Position numbers and translations under genes: made by a program. This document shows, in pieces, positions 7,418 to 15,861 of a DNA stretch of 26,549 bases. The stretch is from NCBI GenBank assembly GCA_017559885.1, contig JAFYQN010000025.1, positions 1 to 26,549 of the forward strand, in the 5' to 3' direction. The stretch's first letter is position 1. Each line of letters starts with the position of its first letter. The notes below the pieces were generated by a model that saw nothing but the letters and a program-made list of their open reading frames with translations, made no database searches and was not told where the DNA came from. This stretch comes from Clostridia bacterium. Its GTDB lineage: Bacteria; Bacillota; Clostridia; Oscillospirales; Acutalibacteraceae.

Positions 7418-9303
7418 TGTATTCTTCCAAAATATTTTTCAAGATTATATTTTTTAATCTCAAAAGCAACAGGCCTTCCGTGAGGACAATACATAATATC
7501 GTTATCTGAAAGCACCTTTATTGCAAGATTAAGTTTTTCTGTGTCAGAGGTAATATAGCCTGCTTTTATTGCCGCCTTACAAGCAACGGTGTGCAATATA
7601 TCATCAATGCGTTCAAGGTCAACCTTTCCCATTTTTGCAAGGCTTTCTGCCGCTTCAACAATTACGCTTTCGACATCATCTTTAGACAACATTGCAGGAA
7701 TAGCTCTTACCATTACCGACTCGTTGCCAAAATCTTCTACCTCAAATCCGTATTCGGCAAGAAGTGATAAATTATTTACAACCGCGCTATATTCGTCACC
7801 AATAAGTTTTACGCTAATAGGTATAAGCAAGGTTTGAGTTTCTATTTTATGGGTTGCTTTAAGATTGTTAAACAGTATGCGCTCGTGCGCGGCATGCTTG
7901 TCTATAAGGAAAATGCTTTCTCCCTTTTGCACCGCAATAAAGGTATTAAACGCTTCGCCGATAAGTTTAATTTCTTCTTTGGGCGAATACTCTTTTTCTT
8001 CTTGTTTTACTTCTTGCTTTACGGGTTCTTCTTTTAGAATTTCTTTAACCGGTTCTTCCTTTATTATATCAACCTCAACCTTTTTTACAGGAATATTCGG
8101 TTTGAATTCGTCACGCAAAAAGAACGGTGTGTTGTCTGATTTTAATCTTGTTGGTTCCGTTTTTGGTTTAATGGGTTCTTGTTTTACGGTTGTTGCGGTT
8201 TGCTTGTTTGTTTGTTGTGTTGGCAAATTAACCGCGGTTTGACGATACTCGTCGGCAGTCATATGTAAAAACGTATTTTTCTTTTGTGGTGTAATAGTTA
8301 TTTCGGGGCGAGTATCTCCCGAAAGAATTGCATTTTTTACGGCATTATAAACGGCGGTAAATACACGCTTTTCATCACTAAAACGCACCTGTGTTTTGGC
8401 AGGGTGCACGTTTACGTCTACCGTTTCAAAAGGCACCGACACGCACAGTATAAACACGGGGAACTTACCCACCATTGCGCTGTTTTTGTACGCTTGTTCA
8501 CTTGCGGCGGTAACGGTGCCTGACTGCACGTATCGACCATTTAAAAATGTAAACTGATACGCGCGCGACGCGCGGCAAGACACGGGTTTGCAAACAAGAC
8601 CCGTAACCGTAACGCCGTCGAGCGTTAAATTTACAGGAATAAGCGTGTTAGAAATCTCACGACCTAAAACACTATAAGCCGCAGATGCAAGTTTACCATC
8701 ACCCGAAGTCGAGAGCGTTTGCTTGCCGTCACGAATAAGTTTAAAAGCAATTTCGGGGTGTGATAATGCTTGACGCTCTACAACTGCGGCAACGGTTGTA
8801 CCCTCGGTAACGTCTTTTTTTAAGAACTTCATACGCGCAGGTGTGTTATAAAAAAGGTCGCGTACTATAAGAGTTGTGCCGTCAGGGCAACCAACCTCTT
8901 CATATAAAACCTCTTCGCCGCCCTCTATTTTATAATGTGTACCAAGTTCTTCGTCGTAAGTTTTGGTAAAAAGTTCTACGCGCGATACTGCGCTTGTAGC
9001 CGCCAACGCTTCGCCACGGAACCCGAGTGTCATTATACTGTCAAGGTCGACTGCCTTTTCGATTTTGCTTGTGGCGTGACGCAAAAATGCCTTTGGCACG
9101 TCGACGCCCGATATACCGCAACCGTTATCGGTTATACGAATATACGTAATACCACCGCGCTGAATTTCTACCGTTATATGTGTAGCGCCTGCGTCTATTG
9201 AGTTTTCAATCGCTTCTTTTACGATTGATGCAGGACGTTCTACAACCTCACCTGCCGCGATAAGTTCGGCAATGGATTTTGGTAGCACGTTAATTTTTGG
9301 CAT
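7414..9303 (-). CDS. mutL: DNA mismatch repair protein MutL
   Basis: A 629-residue mismatch repair ATPase. The N-terminal GHKL ATPase contains VVERPASIVKEAIENSIDAG, DNGCGI and LGFRGEALAATSAVSRVELF. A Lys/Glu/Pro-rich linker covers about residues 335-445, with repeated EEPVK. The C-terminal domain has DKHAAHE near residue 467, QTLLIP near 488 (matching the QxxLxP beta-clamp motif), ACKAAIKAG near 580 and CPHGRP near 607. These are hallmarks of MutL forms with a latent nicking endonuclease, used by bacteria lacking MutH. In the usual DQHAxxExxxxE motif the second residue is Lys and the final Glu is Asn here (HERILFN). The ATG at 9303 has AGAGGTGA upstream. It follows mutS after a 91-base gap without a convincing promoter. 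Confidence 0.97.
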   Translation of the reverse strand: MPKINVLPKSIAELIAAGEVVERPASIVKEAIENSIDAGATHITVEIQRGGITYIRITDNGCGISGVDVPKAFLRHATSKIEKAVDLDSIMTLGFRGEALAATSAVSRVELFTKTYDEELGTHYKIEGGEEVLYEEVGCPDGTTLIVRDLFYNTPARMKFLKKDVTEGTTVAAVVERQALSHPEIAFKLIRDGKQTLSTSGDGKLASAAYSVLGREISNTLIPVNLTLDGVTVTGLVCKPVSCRASRAYQFTFLNGRYVQSGTVTAASEQAYKNSAMVGKFPVFILCVSVPFETVDVNVHPAKTQVRFSDEKRVFTAVYNAVKNAILSGDTRPEITITPQKKNTFLHMTADEYRQTAVNLPTQQTNKQTATTVKQEPIKPKTEPTRLKSDNTPFFLRDEFKPNIPVKKVEVDIIKEEPVKEILKEEPVKQEVKQEEKEYSPKEEIKLIGEAFNTFIAVQKGESIFLIDKHAAHERILFNNLKATHKIETQTLLIPISVKLIGDEYSAVVNNLSLLAEYGFEVEDFGNESVMVRAIPAMLSKDDVESVIVEAAESLAKMGKVDLERIDDILHTVACKAAIKAGYITSDTEKLNLAIKVLSDNDIMYCPHGRPVAFEIKKYNLEKYFGRIQ

Positions 9304-9394
9304 TTTTGTTCACCTCTTTATTTAATCGTTAAAACTTAAAAATATTTGTTGGTTTCAAAAAACTATGTGCTGTGGGCGATTTTACTCAAACCCG

Positions 9395-11986
9395 TTAAAT
9401 AGATTTTGCTTTGTTTGCTATATCAAACAGCACTCCCATCGCTTCAATGGGTGTGAGTGTATTTACGTCAATTGCTTGCAGTTCGCGTAAAATGTCGGTA
9501 GCACCCTGCATTTCAAGTGACATTTGGTCGGTATTGGTTTCGACCGTTTTGTATGTAACAATTCCGCTTTCAAGCGTTTGTTTAAGTATTTGTTTAGCGC
9601 GACGTATTACCGAATCGGGTATACCGCCAAGTTTTGCAACCTCGATACCGTAACTGTCGTCGGCGCCACCCGGTACAATGCGACGCAAGAATATAATATC
9701 ATCACCGCGTTTTTTTACGGCTATATTATAATTCTTTATGCCGTTCATTTCGTTTTCCATTTCGGTAAGTTCGTGGTAATGGGTAGCAAACAGCGTTTTC
9801 GCGCCAAGACGCTTCTTATCGGCAACGTACTCAAGTACCGCTTTGGCTATTGACATACCGTCAAAGGTAGAAGTACCTCGACCGATTTCGTCAATTATAA
9901 GCAAACTGTTACGGGTTGCGTTTTTAAGAATGTGCGCCATTTCGCTCATCTCTACCATAAAGGTAGATTGACCGCTGGCAAGGTCGTCCGATGCGCCTAC
10001 ACGTGTAAAGATAGCGTCTACCACGCCAATCTCTGCCATTTGAGCAGGTACAAATGAACCCATTTGCGCCATAAGTGTAATAATCGCTACCTGACGCATA
10101 TAGGTAGATTTACCTGCCATATTAGGACCGGTAATAATAGCGCAACGGTCACCTGTGGTGTCCAAATACGTATCGTTAGAAACAAACGGTGTCTTTAAAA
10201 GTTTTTCGACAACGGGATGTCTGCCGCCCTTTATACTTATAATGCCGCTATTATTTACAATCGGGCGACAGTAATTGTTTTCGACGGCAACGGTTGCCAT
10301 AGAGCACATTGCATCAAGTCGGGCGATTGCCGCCGCGGTTGTACGCACACGAGTAGCCGCATCGGCTACAGTGGCGCGAATATCGTTAAATATTTCATAT
10401 TCAAGTTGAAAAACCCTGTCTTTTGCGGTAAGCAGACGGTTTTCAAGTTGTTTTAGTTCATCGGTTATAAAACGCTCGGCATTGGTGAGGGTTTGCTTGC
10501 GGATATAGTCGGCAGGCACTTTATCAAGGAAAGAGTTTGTAACCTCAATATAGTAACCAAATACCTTGTTGTAACGAACTCGCAAATTTTTGATACCTGT
10601 ACGCTCGCGCTCACGAGTTTCGATATCCACAAGATGTGACGTACCGCCATCCATATCCTCGCGTAAAATATCGACCTGTTCGTTATATCCTTTTTTGATT
10701 ATCTTACCCTCGCGCACTGTAGCAGGCGCGTCCTCACTAATTGCCGCATCTATAAGCGAAACTATGTCGTCAAGTGTGTCAATATCGTTATAAATTGATT
10801 TAAGCATTTTGCAGTTAGATGATGCCAACAACTGTTTTATATAAGGAAATCTATGCGCCGTTGCCGCAAGACCTAAAAGTTCCTTTGCGGTGGCAGTGCC
10901 GTAAACAATTTTGGTCATCATACGCTCAATGTCGCGTATGCCGCTCATATACTCCTGCGCTTCACAGCGCATAACGGTATCATTACTGAGCTCTTCAACG
11001 GCATTTTGACGGAGTGTAATTTCAGGTATGCTTACAAGCGGTTGTAAAACCATTGATCGCATAAGTCGTTTACCCATAGCGGTCTTGGTTTTATCAAGCG
11101 TACCAAGAAGCGAACCACGTTTTGATTTTGTGCGCATTGTTTCAATCAGTTCAAGATTGCGAACCGCGGTAACGTCAAGCCCGATAAACTGCGCCGAGGT
11201 ATAAACGTTTACGTTTTTTATGGCGATAATGCCCGTTTTACCGTTTTCGTGCAAATAATCTATAATAGCGCCGATAGCACTTTGAGAAACGCTTCCGTTT
11301 TCGATACCGATATTTTCAACGCTTATTACACCAAAGTTTTGACAAAGCAAATTTTCGGTGTTTTGGGTGTCAAAACATTTATCGTCACGTACCGATATTG
11401 CCGCTGTAATTTTCTCTTCTAAAAAGTTTATAATTTTATCTTTGAGTTTAAGGTCTATAAGGATTTCGCTTGGAGCAAAACGCATAATCTCGTTTTGAAG
11501 GTCTGCGTACATATCGCTACCCGAAAGCTCGGTTACGTGCGCTTCGCCCGTTGATGCATCGGCAAAGCAAAGACCGATTTTACCCGAGTTTTCAAACATT
11601 GCCGCTAAGTAGTTATTGCGACCCTCGTCAAGCATTTCGCCCTCTATTACAGTACCGGGGGTAACAATACGAACTATATCTCGTTTTACTATGCCTTTAG
11701 CGGTGGCAGGGTCTTCTACCTGCTCGCATATAGCAACCTTATAACCCTTTTCAACCAAACGGGCAATATAACCTTCGGCGCTATGAAAAGGCACACCGCA
11801 CATTGGGGCGCGCTCTTCTAAACCGCAATCCCTACCGGTTAGAGTGAGTTCAAGTTCTTCCGAGCCCTTTACGGCATCGTCAAAAAACATTTCATAGAAA
11901 TCGCCCAATCGGTAAAAGATAATGCAGTCTTGATTGCGCTCTTTTATTTCCATATACTGTCGCATCATAGGTGACAGTTCAGCCAT
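9395..11986 (-). CDS. mutS: DNA mismatch repair protein MutS
   Basis: An 863-residue MutS of normal length. The mismatch-reading Phe-x-Glu motif is in RLGDFYEMFFDDA near the N-terminus. The connector, lever and clamp regions follow (clamp signature around NKVFGYYIEVTNS). The ABC-type ATPase has Walker A GPNMAGKST at residues 620-628, Walker B LLIIDEIGRGTST around 695-707 and the THYHEL histidine switch. The C-terminal helix ending LTPIEAMGVLFDIANKA is the usual MutS tail. It binds mismatches and small loops, then recruits MutL. The ATG at 11986 has AGGGGAT upstream. It sits 41 bases after the RicA-like gene and 91 bases before mutL. Confidence 0.98.
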   Translation of the reverse strand: MAELSPMMRQYMEIKERNQDCIIFYRLGDFYEMFFDDAVKGSEELELTLTGRDCGLEERAPMCGVPFHSAEGYIARLVEKGYKVAICEQVEDPATAKGIVKRDIVRIVTPGTVIEGEMLDEGRNNYLAAMFENSGKIGLCFADASTGEAHVTELSGSDMYADLQNEIMRFAPSEILIDLKLKDKIINFLEEKITAAISVRDDKCFDTQNTENLLCQNFGVISVENIGIENGSVSQSAIGAIIDYLHENGKTGIIAIKNVNVYTSAQFIGLDVTAVRNLELIETMRTKSKRGSLLGTLDKTKTAMGKRLMRSMVLQPLVSIPEITLRQNAVEELSNDTVMRCEAQEYMSGIRDIERMMTKIVYGTATAKELLGLAATAHRFPYIKQLLASSNCKMLKSIYNDIDTLDDIVSLIDAAISEDAPATVREGKIIKKGYNEQVDILREDMDGGTSHLVDIETRERERTGIKNLRVRYNKVFGYYIEVTNSFLDKVPADYIRKQTLTNAERFITDELKQLENRLLTAKDRVFQLEYEIFNDIRATVADAATRVRTTAAAIARLDAMCSMATVAVENNYCRPIVNNSGIISIKGGRHPVVEKLLKTPFVSNDTYLDTTGDRCAIITGPNMAGKSTYMRQVAIITLMAQMGSFVPAQMAEIGVVDAIFTRVGASDDLASGQSTFMVEMSEMAHILKNATRNSLLIIDEIGRGTSTFDGMSIAKAVLEYVADKKRLGAKTLFATHYHELTEMENEMNGIKNYNIAVKKRGDDIIFLRRIVPGGADDSYGIEVAKLGGIPDSVIRRAKQILKQTLESGIVTYKTVETNTDQMSLEMQGATDILRELQAIDVNTLTPIEAMGVLFDIANKAKSI

Positions 11987-12027
11987 AGTTTTTATCCCCT
12001 TTGGTTTAATTTAACTTTTAATGTTAA

Positions 12028-12432
12028 TTAGTGACATCCTCCACAGGTTGAACATGAACCTGTGCAAGCAGTTTGTGGTTCTACAGTTGTTGGGTCTTCG
12101 CCCTCTACGCACTGCATAATAATGCTGTTAATATCGTTAAGCATAGCGTCAACGTCTGCCTTTGCAGTGTTGTATTCAAGCATTGTTTTGCTTGACATTA
12201 CCGCAGTATAAATCTCACGAAGTTTTTCGTTAAGTTCGCGGATTTTTGCTTCGTCTTGTGTTTCGTTGTTCATTTCACGGTCAAGGTTCATACGAATTGT
12301 GTTGAATTCACCAATCTGATTTTGTAAAGTTTCATCATTGTCGTTTGCAAGTTTTGCTTTAATAAAGCGAATAAAACGCTCATCTTTCTGAATTTCTACT
12401 CCTAAATTTCTTGTTGCTTCAATAATTCCCAT
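12028..12432 (-). CDS. RicA/YmcA-like (YlbF superfamily) protein with Cys-rich tail
   Basis: A 134-residue mostly helical protein of the Com_YlbF/YmcA superfamily. It begins MGIIEATRNLGVEIQKDERF, has a central charged coiled coil (MNNETQDEAKIRELNEKLRE) and ends with four cysteines, C123-x3-C127-x2-C130-x2-C133, followed by a final His. In Bacillus subtilis ymcA (ricA) lies in the same place between miaB and mutS; RicA, RicF and RicT form a complex that carries iron-sulfur clusters and helps RNase Y mature mRNAs. Synteny plus the Cys tail supports RicA-like over RicF-like. A TTG at 12450 would add six residues, but AAAGGA sits eight bases before the ATG at 12432 and overlaps that extension, so the ATG is preferred. 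No RicF or RicT gene is in the window. Confidence 0.85.
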   Translation of the reverse strand: MGIIEATRNLGVEIQKDERFIRFIKAKLANDNDETLQNQIGEFNTIRMNLDREMNNETQDEAKIRELNEKLREIYTAVMSSKTMLEYNTAKADVDAMLNDINSIIMQCVEGEDPTTVEPQTACTGSCSTCGGCH

Positions 12433-12459
12433 TTTTATGATTCCTTTCAAAAATAAAAT

Positions 12460-13863
12460 TTAATTTATAACAGCGCCGTAAAGCGTATTGTTGTGATATT
12501 TTTCAATACGCACGGCAACAAAATTACCAATCATATCATCGCTTCCTTCAAAACAAACCGACGAATAATATTCACTCTTACCGCAAATAAGACCTTCTGA
12601 CGTTTTTTCTTCGCAAAGCACTCGAACAGTTTTACCAACAAGCGATAGGTTAAGTTCTTTGGATATTTCGTCTTGAGTTTTTAGCAGTTCGTCAAACCAT
12701 TTACCCTTTTCTTCACGAGATATAGGGTCGGGCATAACAGCCGCAGGCGTACCCTCGCGTGGAGAATAGATAAAGGTGAAAAGTGAAGTAAACTTAACCT
12801 CTTTTACAAGCGAGAGTGTTTCGCAAAAATCCTCATACGTTTCACCAGGAAAACCCACTATGATATCGCTTGTAAATTCAACGTCGGGTAAACGCTCACG
12901 CGCCGCGGCAATAAGTTTTAAATATCCCTCACGGTCATAGTAGCGATTCATTTGTTTAAGTATTTTACTGCTACCACTTTGAAATGGCAAATGAATATGC
13001 CTCTCAACCTTTTTGCAGTCGCGTATGGTATCAAGCAGTTCTTCGGTGCAATCTTTTGGGTGCGAAGTCATAAAACGAATTCTAAAATCACCCTCGATAT
13101 CGTTTATCATACGAAGCAGTTTTGCAAAATTAACTCCGTGAGATTCGCCCTTGCCGTAAGAGTTTACGTTTTGACCGAGTAACATTATCTCTTTAAAACC
13201 GTTGTTTACCATATCGGTTGCTTCTTTTATAATTTCTTGTGGGTCGCGTGAACGCTCACGACCGCGAACGTACGGCACTATACAGTATGTGCAAAAATTG
13301 TTGCAACCGTACATAATAGGCAACCAACCTTTAAGAGTACCGTCACGGCTTATAGGCACGTGCTCAACAATATTGGCATTATCAAGCGTTAGTTCATAAA
13401 CTCGTTTTGACGTAAGTCGACGATAGATAAATTCGGGTAGGCGGTGGTGTTGTTGCGTGCCAAAAACTATATCCACATACGGATAACTTTTATAAAACTT
13501 GTCCGCAACCGATTGTTGCTGCGCCATACAACCGCAAACCGACACCAATAAATTTGGATTGGCTTTTTTATACTTTTTAGTAGCGCCAACATTACCATAT
13601 ACACGGTCTTCGGCGTGACCTCGCACTGCGCAGGTGTTAAAGAGTATAAAATCTGCCTTGGTTATATCTTCGGTAAGAGAATAACCGCAAAGAAGCAGCA
13701 TACCCTTAATTCTTTCAGAATCGCTTACGTTTTGTTGGCAACCAAAAGTTACGATATGCGCCTGTGGATTTTGAACTCCGCGTTCAGCCAAAATGGCTTG
13801 TACCCTTTTAGCATAGGCGCATTGTTCGGGTAAATAATTATTAGTTTTTTCGTTTAAAGTCAC
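12460..13863 (-). CDS. miaB: tRNA-2-methylthio-N6-dimethylallyladenosine synthase MiaB
   Basis: A 467-residue radical SAM methylthiotransferase that converts i6A37 to ms2i6A37 in tRNA. The N-terminal UPF0004 domain supplies the auxiliary cluster cysteines: C42 in TFGCQQN, C78 in FNTCAVR and C112 in CGCMAQQ. The radical SAM cluster is C187-x3-C191-x2-C194 (CNNFCTYC) followed by VPYVRGRERSR. A C-terminal TRAM domain covers about 395-460. GTG at 13863 is the likely start, with AGAGG eight bases upstream and no usable ATG nearby. It is the first gene of the long minus-strand run and has the only clear promoter seen for it. The RicA-like gene follows after 27 bases. Confidence 0.97.
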   Translation of the reverse strand: MTLNEKTNNYLPEQCAYAKRVQAILAERGVQNPQAHIVTFGCQQNVSDSERIKGMLLLCGYSLTEDITKADFILFNTCAVRGHAEDRVYGNVGATKKYKKANPNLLVSVCGCMAQQQSVADKFYKSYPYVDIVFGTQQHHRLPEFIYRRLTSKRVYELTLDNANIVEHVPISRDGTLKGWLPIMYGCNNFCTYCIVPYVRGRERSRDPQEIIKEATDMVNNGFKEIMLLGQNVNSYGKGESHGVNFAKLLRMINDIEGDFRIRFMTSHPKDCTEELLDTIRDCKKVERHIHLPFQSGSSKILKQMNRYYDREGYLKLIAAARERLPDVEFTSDIIVGFPGETYEDFCETLSLVKEVKFTSLFTFIYSPREGTPAAVMPDPISREEKGKWFDELLKTQDEISKELNLSLVGKTVRVLCEEKTSEGLICGKSEYYSSVCFEGSDDMIGNFVAVRIEKYHNNTLYGAVIN

Positions 13864-13895
13864 TTAAAAAACCTCTGTGTCGTATAATCTATAAT

Positions 13896-13924
13896 ATTAT
13901 ACTATAAATTAATATTTAAAGCAA
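13896..13924 (-). promoter_or_regulatory. Sigma-A type promoter for the miaB operon
   Basis: Reading the minus strand, a -35 TTGCTT (13919-13924) is separated by 17 bases from a perfect -10 TATAAT (13896-13901), about 33 bases before the miaB GTG. It shares the intergenic space with the divergent DUF1846 promoter. It is the only strong promoter found for the 14-gene run below it, although internal weak promoters cannot be ruled out. Confidence 0.75.
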
Positions 13925-13957
13925 GAAATATATTATTAATAAATATAAAAATTTGAC

Positions 13958-13986
13958 TTGCAAGAAACGATATATTTTGATATACT
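13958..13986 (+). promoter_or_regulatory. Promoter for the DUF1846 gene
   Basis: TTGCAA (13958-13963), 17 bases, then TATACT (13981-13986). A second -35-like TTGACT overlaps at 13953-13958 but is 22 bases from the -10. The AT-rich region also carries the divergent miaB promoter, and the two -35 elements are about 34 bases apart. A strong GAGGAGG ribosome binding site follows at 14011-14017. Confidence 0.7.
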
Positions 13987-14025
13987 AATTGTGTATTTTA
14001 TTTTACCTTTGAGGAGGCGTACGTT

Positions 14026-15510
14026 ATGACAAAAATCGGTTTTGATAACGACCGATACATCGCGTTGCAATCACAAAATATCCGCGACCGTATCAATATG
14101 TTTGGCGGCAAACTTTATATGGAGTTTGGCGGTAAGTTATTTGACGACTTCCACGCGTCACGCGTACTGCCGGGATTCAAACCTGACTCAAAGGTTAAAA
14201 TGCTTTTAGAACTTAAAGACGAAGCCGAAATAGTTATTGTTATTAACGCTGACGCTATCGAGAAAAACAAGCGTCGCGGCGACCTTGGTATTACTTATGA
14301 CCTCGATACTCTCCGTCTTATTGACGCTTTCCGTGGCATTGGACTTTTTGTGGGCAGTGTCGTTATCACCTGCTTTACGGGTCAACCTCTTGCCATTGCT
14401 TTTGAAAACCGACTAAAAGCGCTTGGTATAAAGACCTATCGCCACTACCCGATAAAAGACTATCCGTCGGATATTCCGCTAATAGTTAGCGACGACGGTT
14501 TTGGTAAAAACGATTATATTGAAACTACACGTCAACTTGTTGTAATCACAGCACCCGGTCCCGGTAGCGGTAAAATGGCAACCTGCCTTTCACAACTTTA
14601 TCAAGACCACAAGCGTGGCATTAAAGCAGGTTACGCAAAGTTTGAAACCTTCCCAATTTGGAATATTCCGCTTAAACATCCCGTTAACGTAGCGTACGAG
14701 GCCGCAACTGCAGACCTTAGCGACGTTAATATGCTTGACCCATTCCACCTTGAAGCATACGGACAAACTACCGTAAACTACAACCGTGACGTTGAAATTT
14801 TCCCTGTGCTTAACGCTATAATGGAGCGTATTTTGGGCGAGTCACCGTACAAAAGTCCTACCGATATGGGTGTTAATATGGCAGGTTGCGCTATAAGCGA
14901 CGACAACGCCGTGAGTGAAGCCGCAAAACAAGAAATTATCCGCCGATATTATGGGGCAAGTTGTAACGTGCGCCAAGGTCTTAGCGAAAAAAGCGAAGTC
15001 ACCAAGATTGAACTGCTTATGAATCAACTTGGCATCACTACAAAAGACCGTCCTGTAGCGCAAGCGGCAGTTAAAAAAGCCGAGGAAACAGGCGCGCCTG
15101 CAGCCGCAATTGAACTACCTGACGGCAGAATTATTACAGGCAAAACGTCTTCCCTTTTGGGCGCGAGTTCGGCAATGCTACTTAACGCGCTTAAAGAACT
15201 TGCAGGCATACCCGACGAGGCGTTGTTGCTTTCCCCAACTGTTATTGAACCTATCCAAGAAATGAAAACGAGTGTTTTGGGTAACCATAACCCTCGTATG
15301 CACATTGACGAAATACTTATCGCTTTATCAATTTGCGCTACAACCGACAGCGTTGCAAAAAAAGCGCTTGACCAGATTGATAAACTTAAAGGACTTGAGG
15401 TTCATTCAAGCGTAATACTCTCTCGAGTAGATGAGCAAACCTTTAAAAAGTTGGGTGTTAACCTTACCTGCGAGCCAAAATATCAAACCAAAAAATTATA
15501 TCACGCATAA
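14026..15510 (+). CDS. UPF0371/DUF1846 family protein
   Basis: A 494-residue cytoplasmic protein of the DUF1846 (UPF0371) family, recognised from the start IGFDNDRYIALQSQNIRDRI, the MFGGKLYMEFGGKLFDD stretch and overall length. The family is found in many Firmicutes and Actinobacteria; structures exist from structural genomics, but no reaction is established that I know of. The central segment VVITAPGPGSGKMATCLSQL resembles a P-loop (GPGSGK) but lacks the Ser/Thr after Lys, so nucleotide binding is only a guess. No signal peptide or membrane segment is visible. It has its own promoter, a very strong ribosome binding site and a strong terminator, and is a single-gene unit divergent from miaB and convergent with the MGMT-type gene. 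Family confident; function unknown. Confidence 0.93.
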   Translation: MTKIGFDNDRYIALQSQNIRDRINMFGGKLYMEFGGKLFDDFHASRVLPGFKPDSKVKMLLELKDEAEIVIVINADAIEKNKRRGDLGITYDLDTLRLIDAFRGIGLFVGSVVITCFTGQPLAIAFENRLKALGIKTYRHYPIKDYPSDIPLIVSDDGFGKNDYIETTRQLVVITAPGPGSGKMATCLSQLYQDHKRGIKAGYAKFETFPIWNIPLKHPVNVAYEAATADLSDVNMLDPFHLEAYGQTTVNYNRDVEIFPVLNAIMERILGESPYKSPTDMGVNMAGCAISDDNAVSEAAKQEIIRRYYGASCNVRQGLSEKSEVTKIELLMNQLGITTKDRPVAQAAVKKAEETGAPAAAIELPDGRIITGKTSSLLGASSAMLLNALKELAGIPDEALLLSPTVIEPIQEMKTSVLGNHNPRMHIDEILIALSICATTDSVAKKALDQIDKLKGLEVHSSVILSRVDEQTFKKLGVNLTCEPKYQTKKLYHA

Positions 15511-15548
15511 AAAACAACGGCATCACAAAATTGTGATGCCGTTGTTTT
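15511..15548. terminator. Bidirectional intrinsic terminator between convergent genes
   Basis: A perfect palindrome starting at the end of the DUF1846 gene: arms 15511-15528 and 15531-15548, 18 bp with a tiny AA-centred loop. The core is ACAACGGCATCACA. A-runs and T-runs at the ends give a U-tract in both directions, so it can end both the plus-strand DUF1846 transcript and the minus-strand citrate synthase/MGMT transcript, whose stop is at 15550. Confidence 0.9.
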
Positions 15549-15549
15549 G

Positions 15550-15852
15550 TTATTTCCATCCATATTTACCTAAATTAATATGCCCGTCGGCTTCAAATAT
15601 AATTCCCTCGTCCTCAAGCATTTTGCGTTGTGTTTCGCCGCCACCAAAAACAAAGGAGTCCGCTACCCTGCCCTCACGGTTTACTACCCTGTGACAAGGT
15701 ATAATGCCAGGCGCGGGATTATTGTGCAAAGCGTAACCCACAACACGCGCCCAACGGGGATTACCCGCAAGCGTTGCTACAGTTCCGTAGGTTGCCACCT
15801 TTCCTTTTGGTATTTGGCATACTACGTCATAAATCTTTTTAAAGACAGTCAT
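15550..15852 (-). CDS. Small MGMT-family DNA methyltransferase/repair protein
   Basis: A 100-residue protein equal to the C-terminal DNA-binding domain of O6-alkylguanine-DNA alkyltransferase. It has the helix-turn-helix region PKGKVATYGTVATLAG, the Arg-finger stretch RWARVVGYALHNNP, and an intact active-site PCHRV with C53. It lacks the N-terminal domain of full MGMT enzymes (usually ~160-170 residues). Many proteins of this size are alkyltransferase-like (ATL) and have Trp or Ala in place of the Cys; here the Cys is kept, so direct alkyl transfer is chemically possible. A GTG at 15858 would add two residues, but AAGG sits seven bases before the ATG at 15852. It follows citrate synthase after nine bases and ends at the bidirectional terminator. 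Confidence 0.92.
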   Translation of the reverse strand: MTVFKKIYDVVCQIPKGKVATYGTVATLAGNPRWARVVGYALHNNPAPGIIPCHRVVNREGRVADSFVFGGGETQRKMLEDEGIIFEADGHINLGKYGWK

Positions 15853-15861
15853 AAACACACC

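Noticed and set aside
9304..9394. Possible internal promoter between mutS and mutL
   Set aside because: TTGAGT and TTGAAA occur on the minus strand, but no -10 better than three or four matches lies at 16-18 bases. I see only an AGAGGTGA ribosome binding site there.
12001..12027. Weak TTAAC/GTTAA hairpin between the RicA-like gene and mutS
   Set aside because: The stem is five A/T-rich pairs without a U-tract at the exit, too weak to call a terminator.
14542..14590. Canonical Walker A ATPase motif in the DUF1846 protein
   Set aside because: APGPGSGKMAT lacks the Gly/Ala at the first position and the Ser/Thr after Lys, so it is not a canonical P-loop; kept only as a tentative finding.
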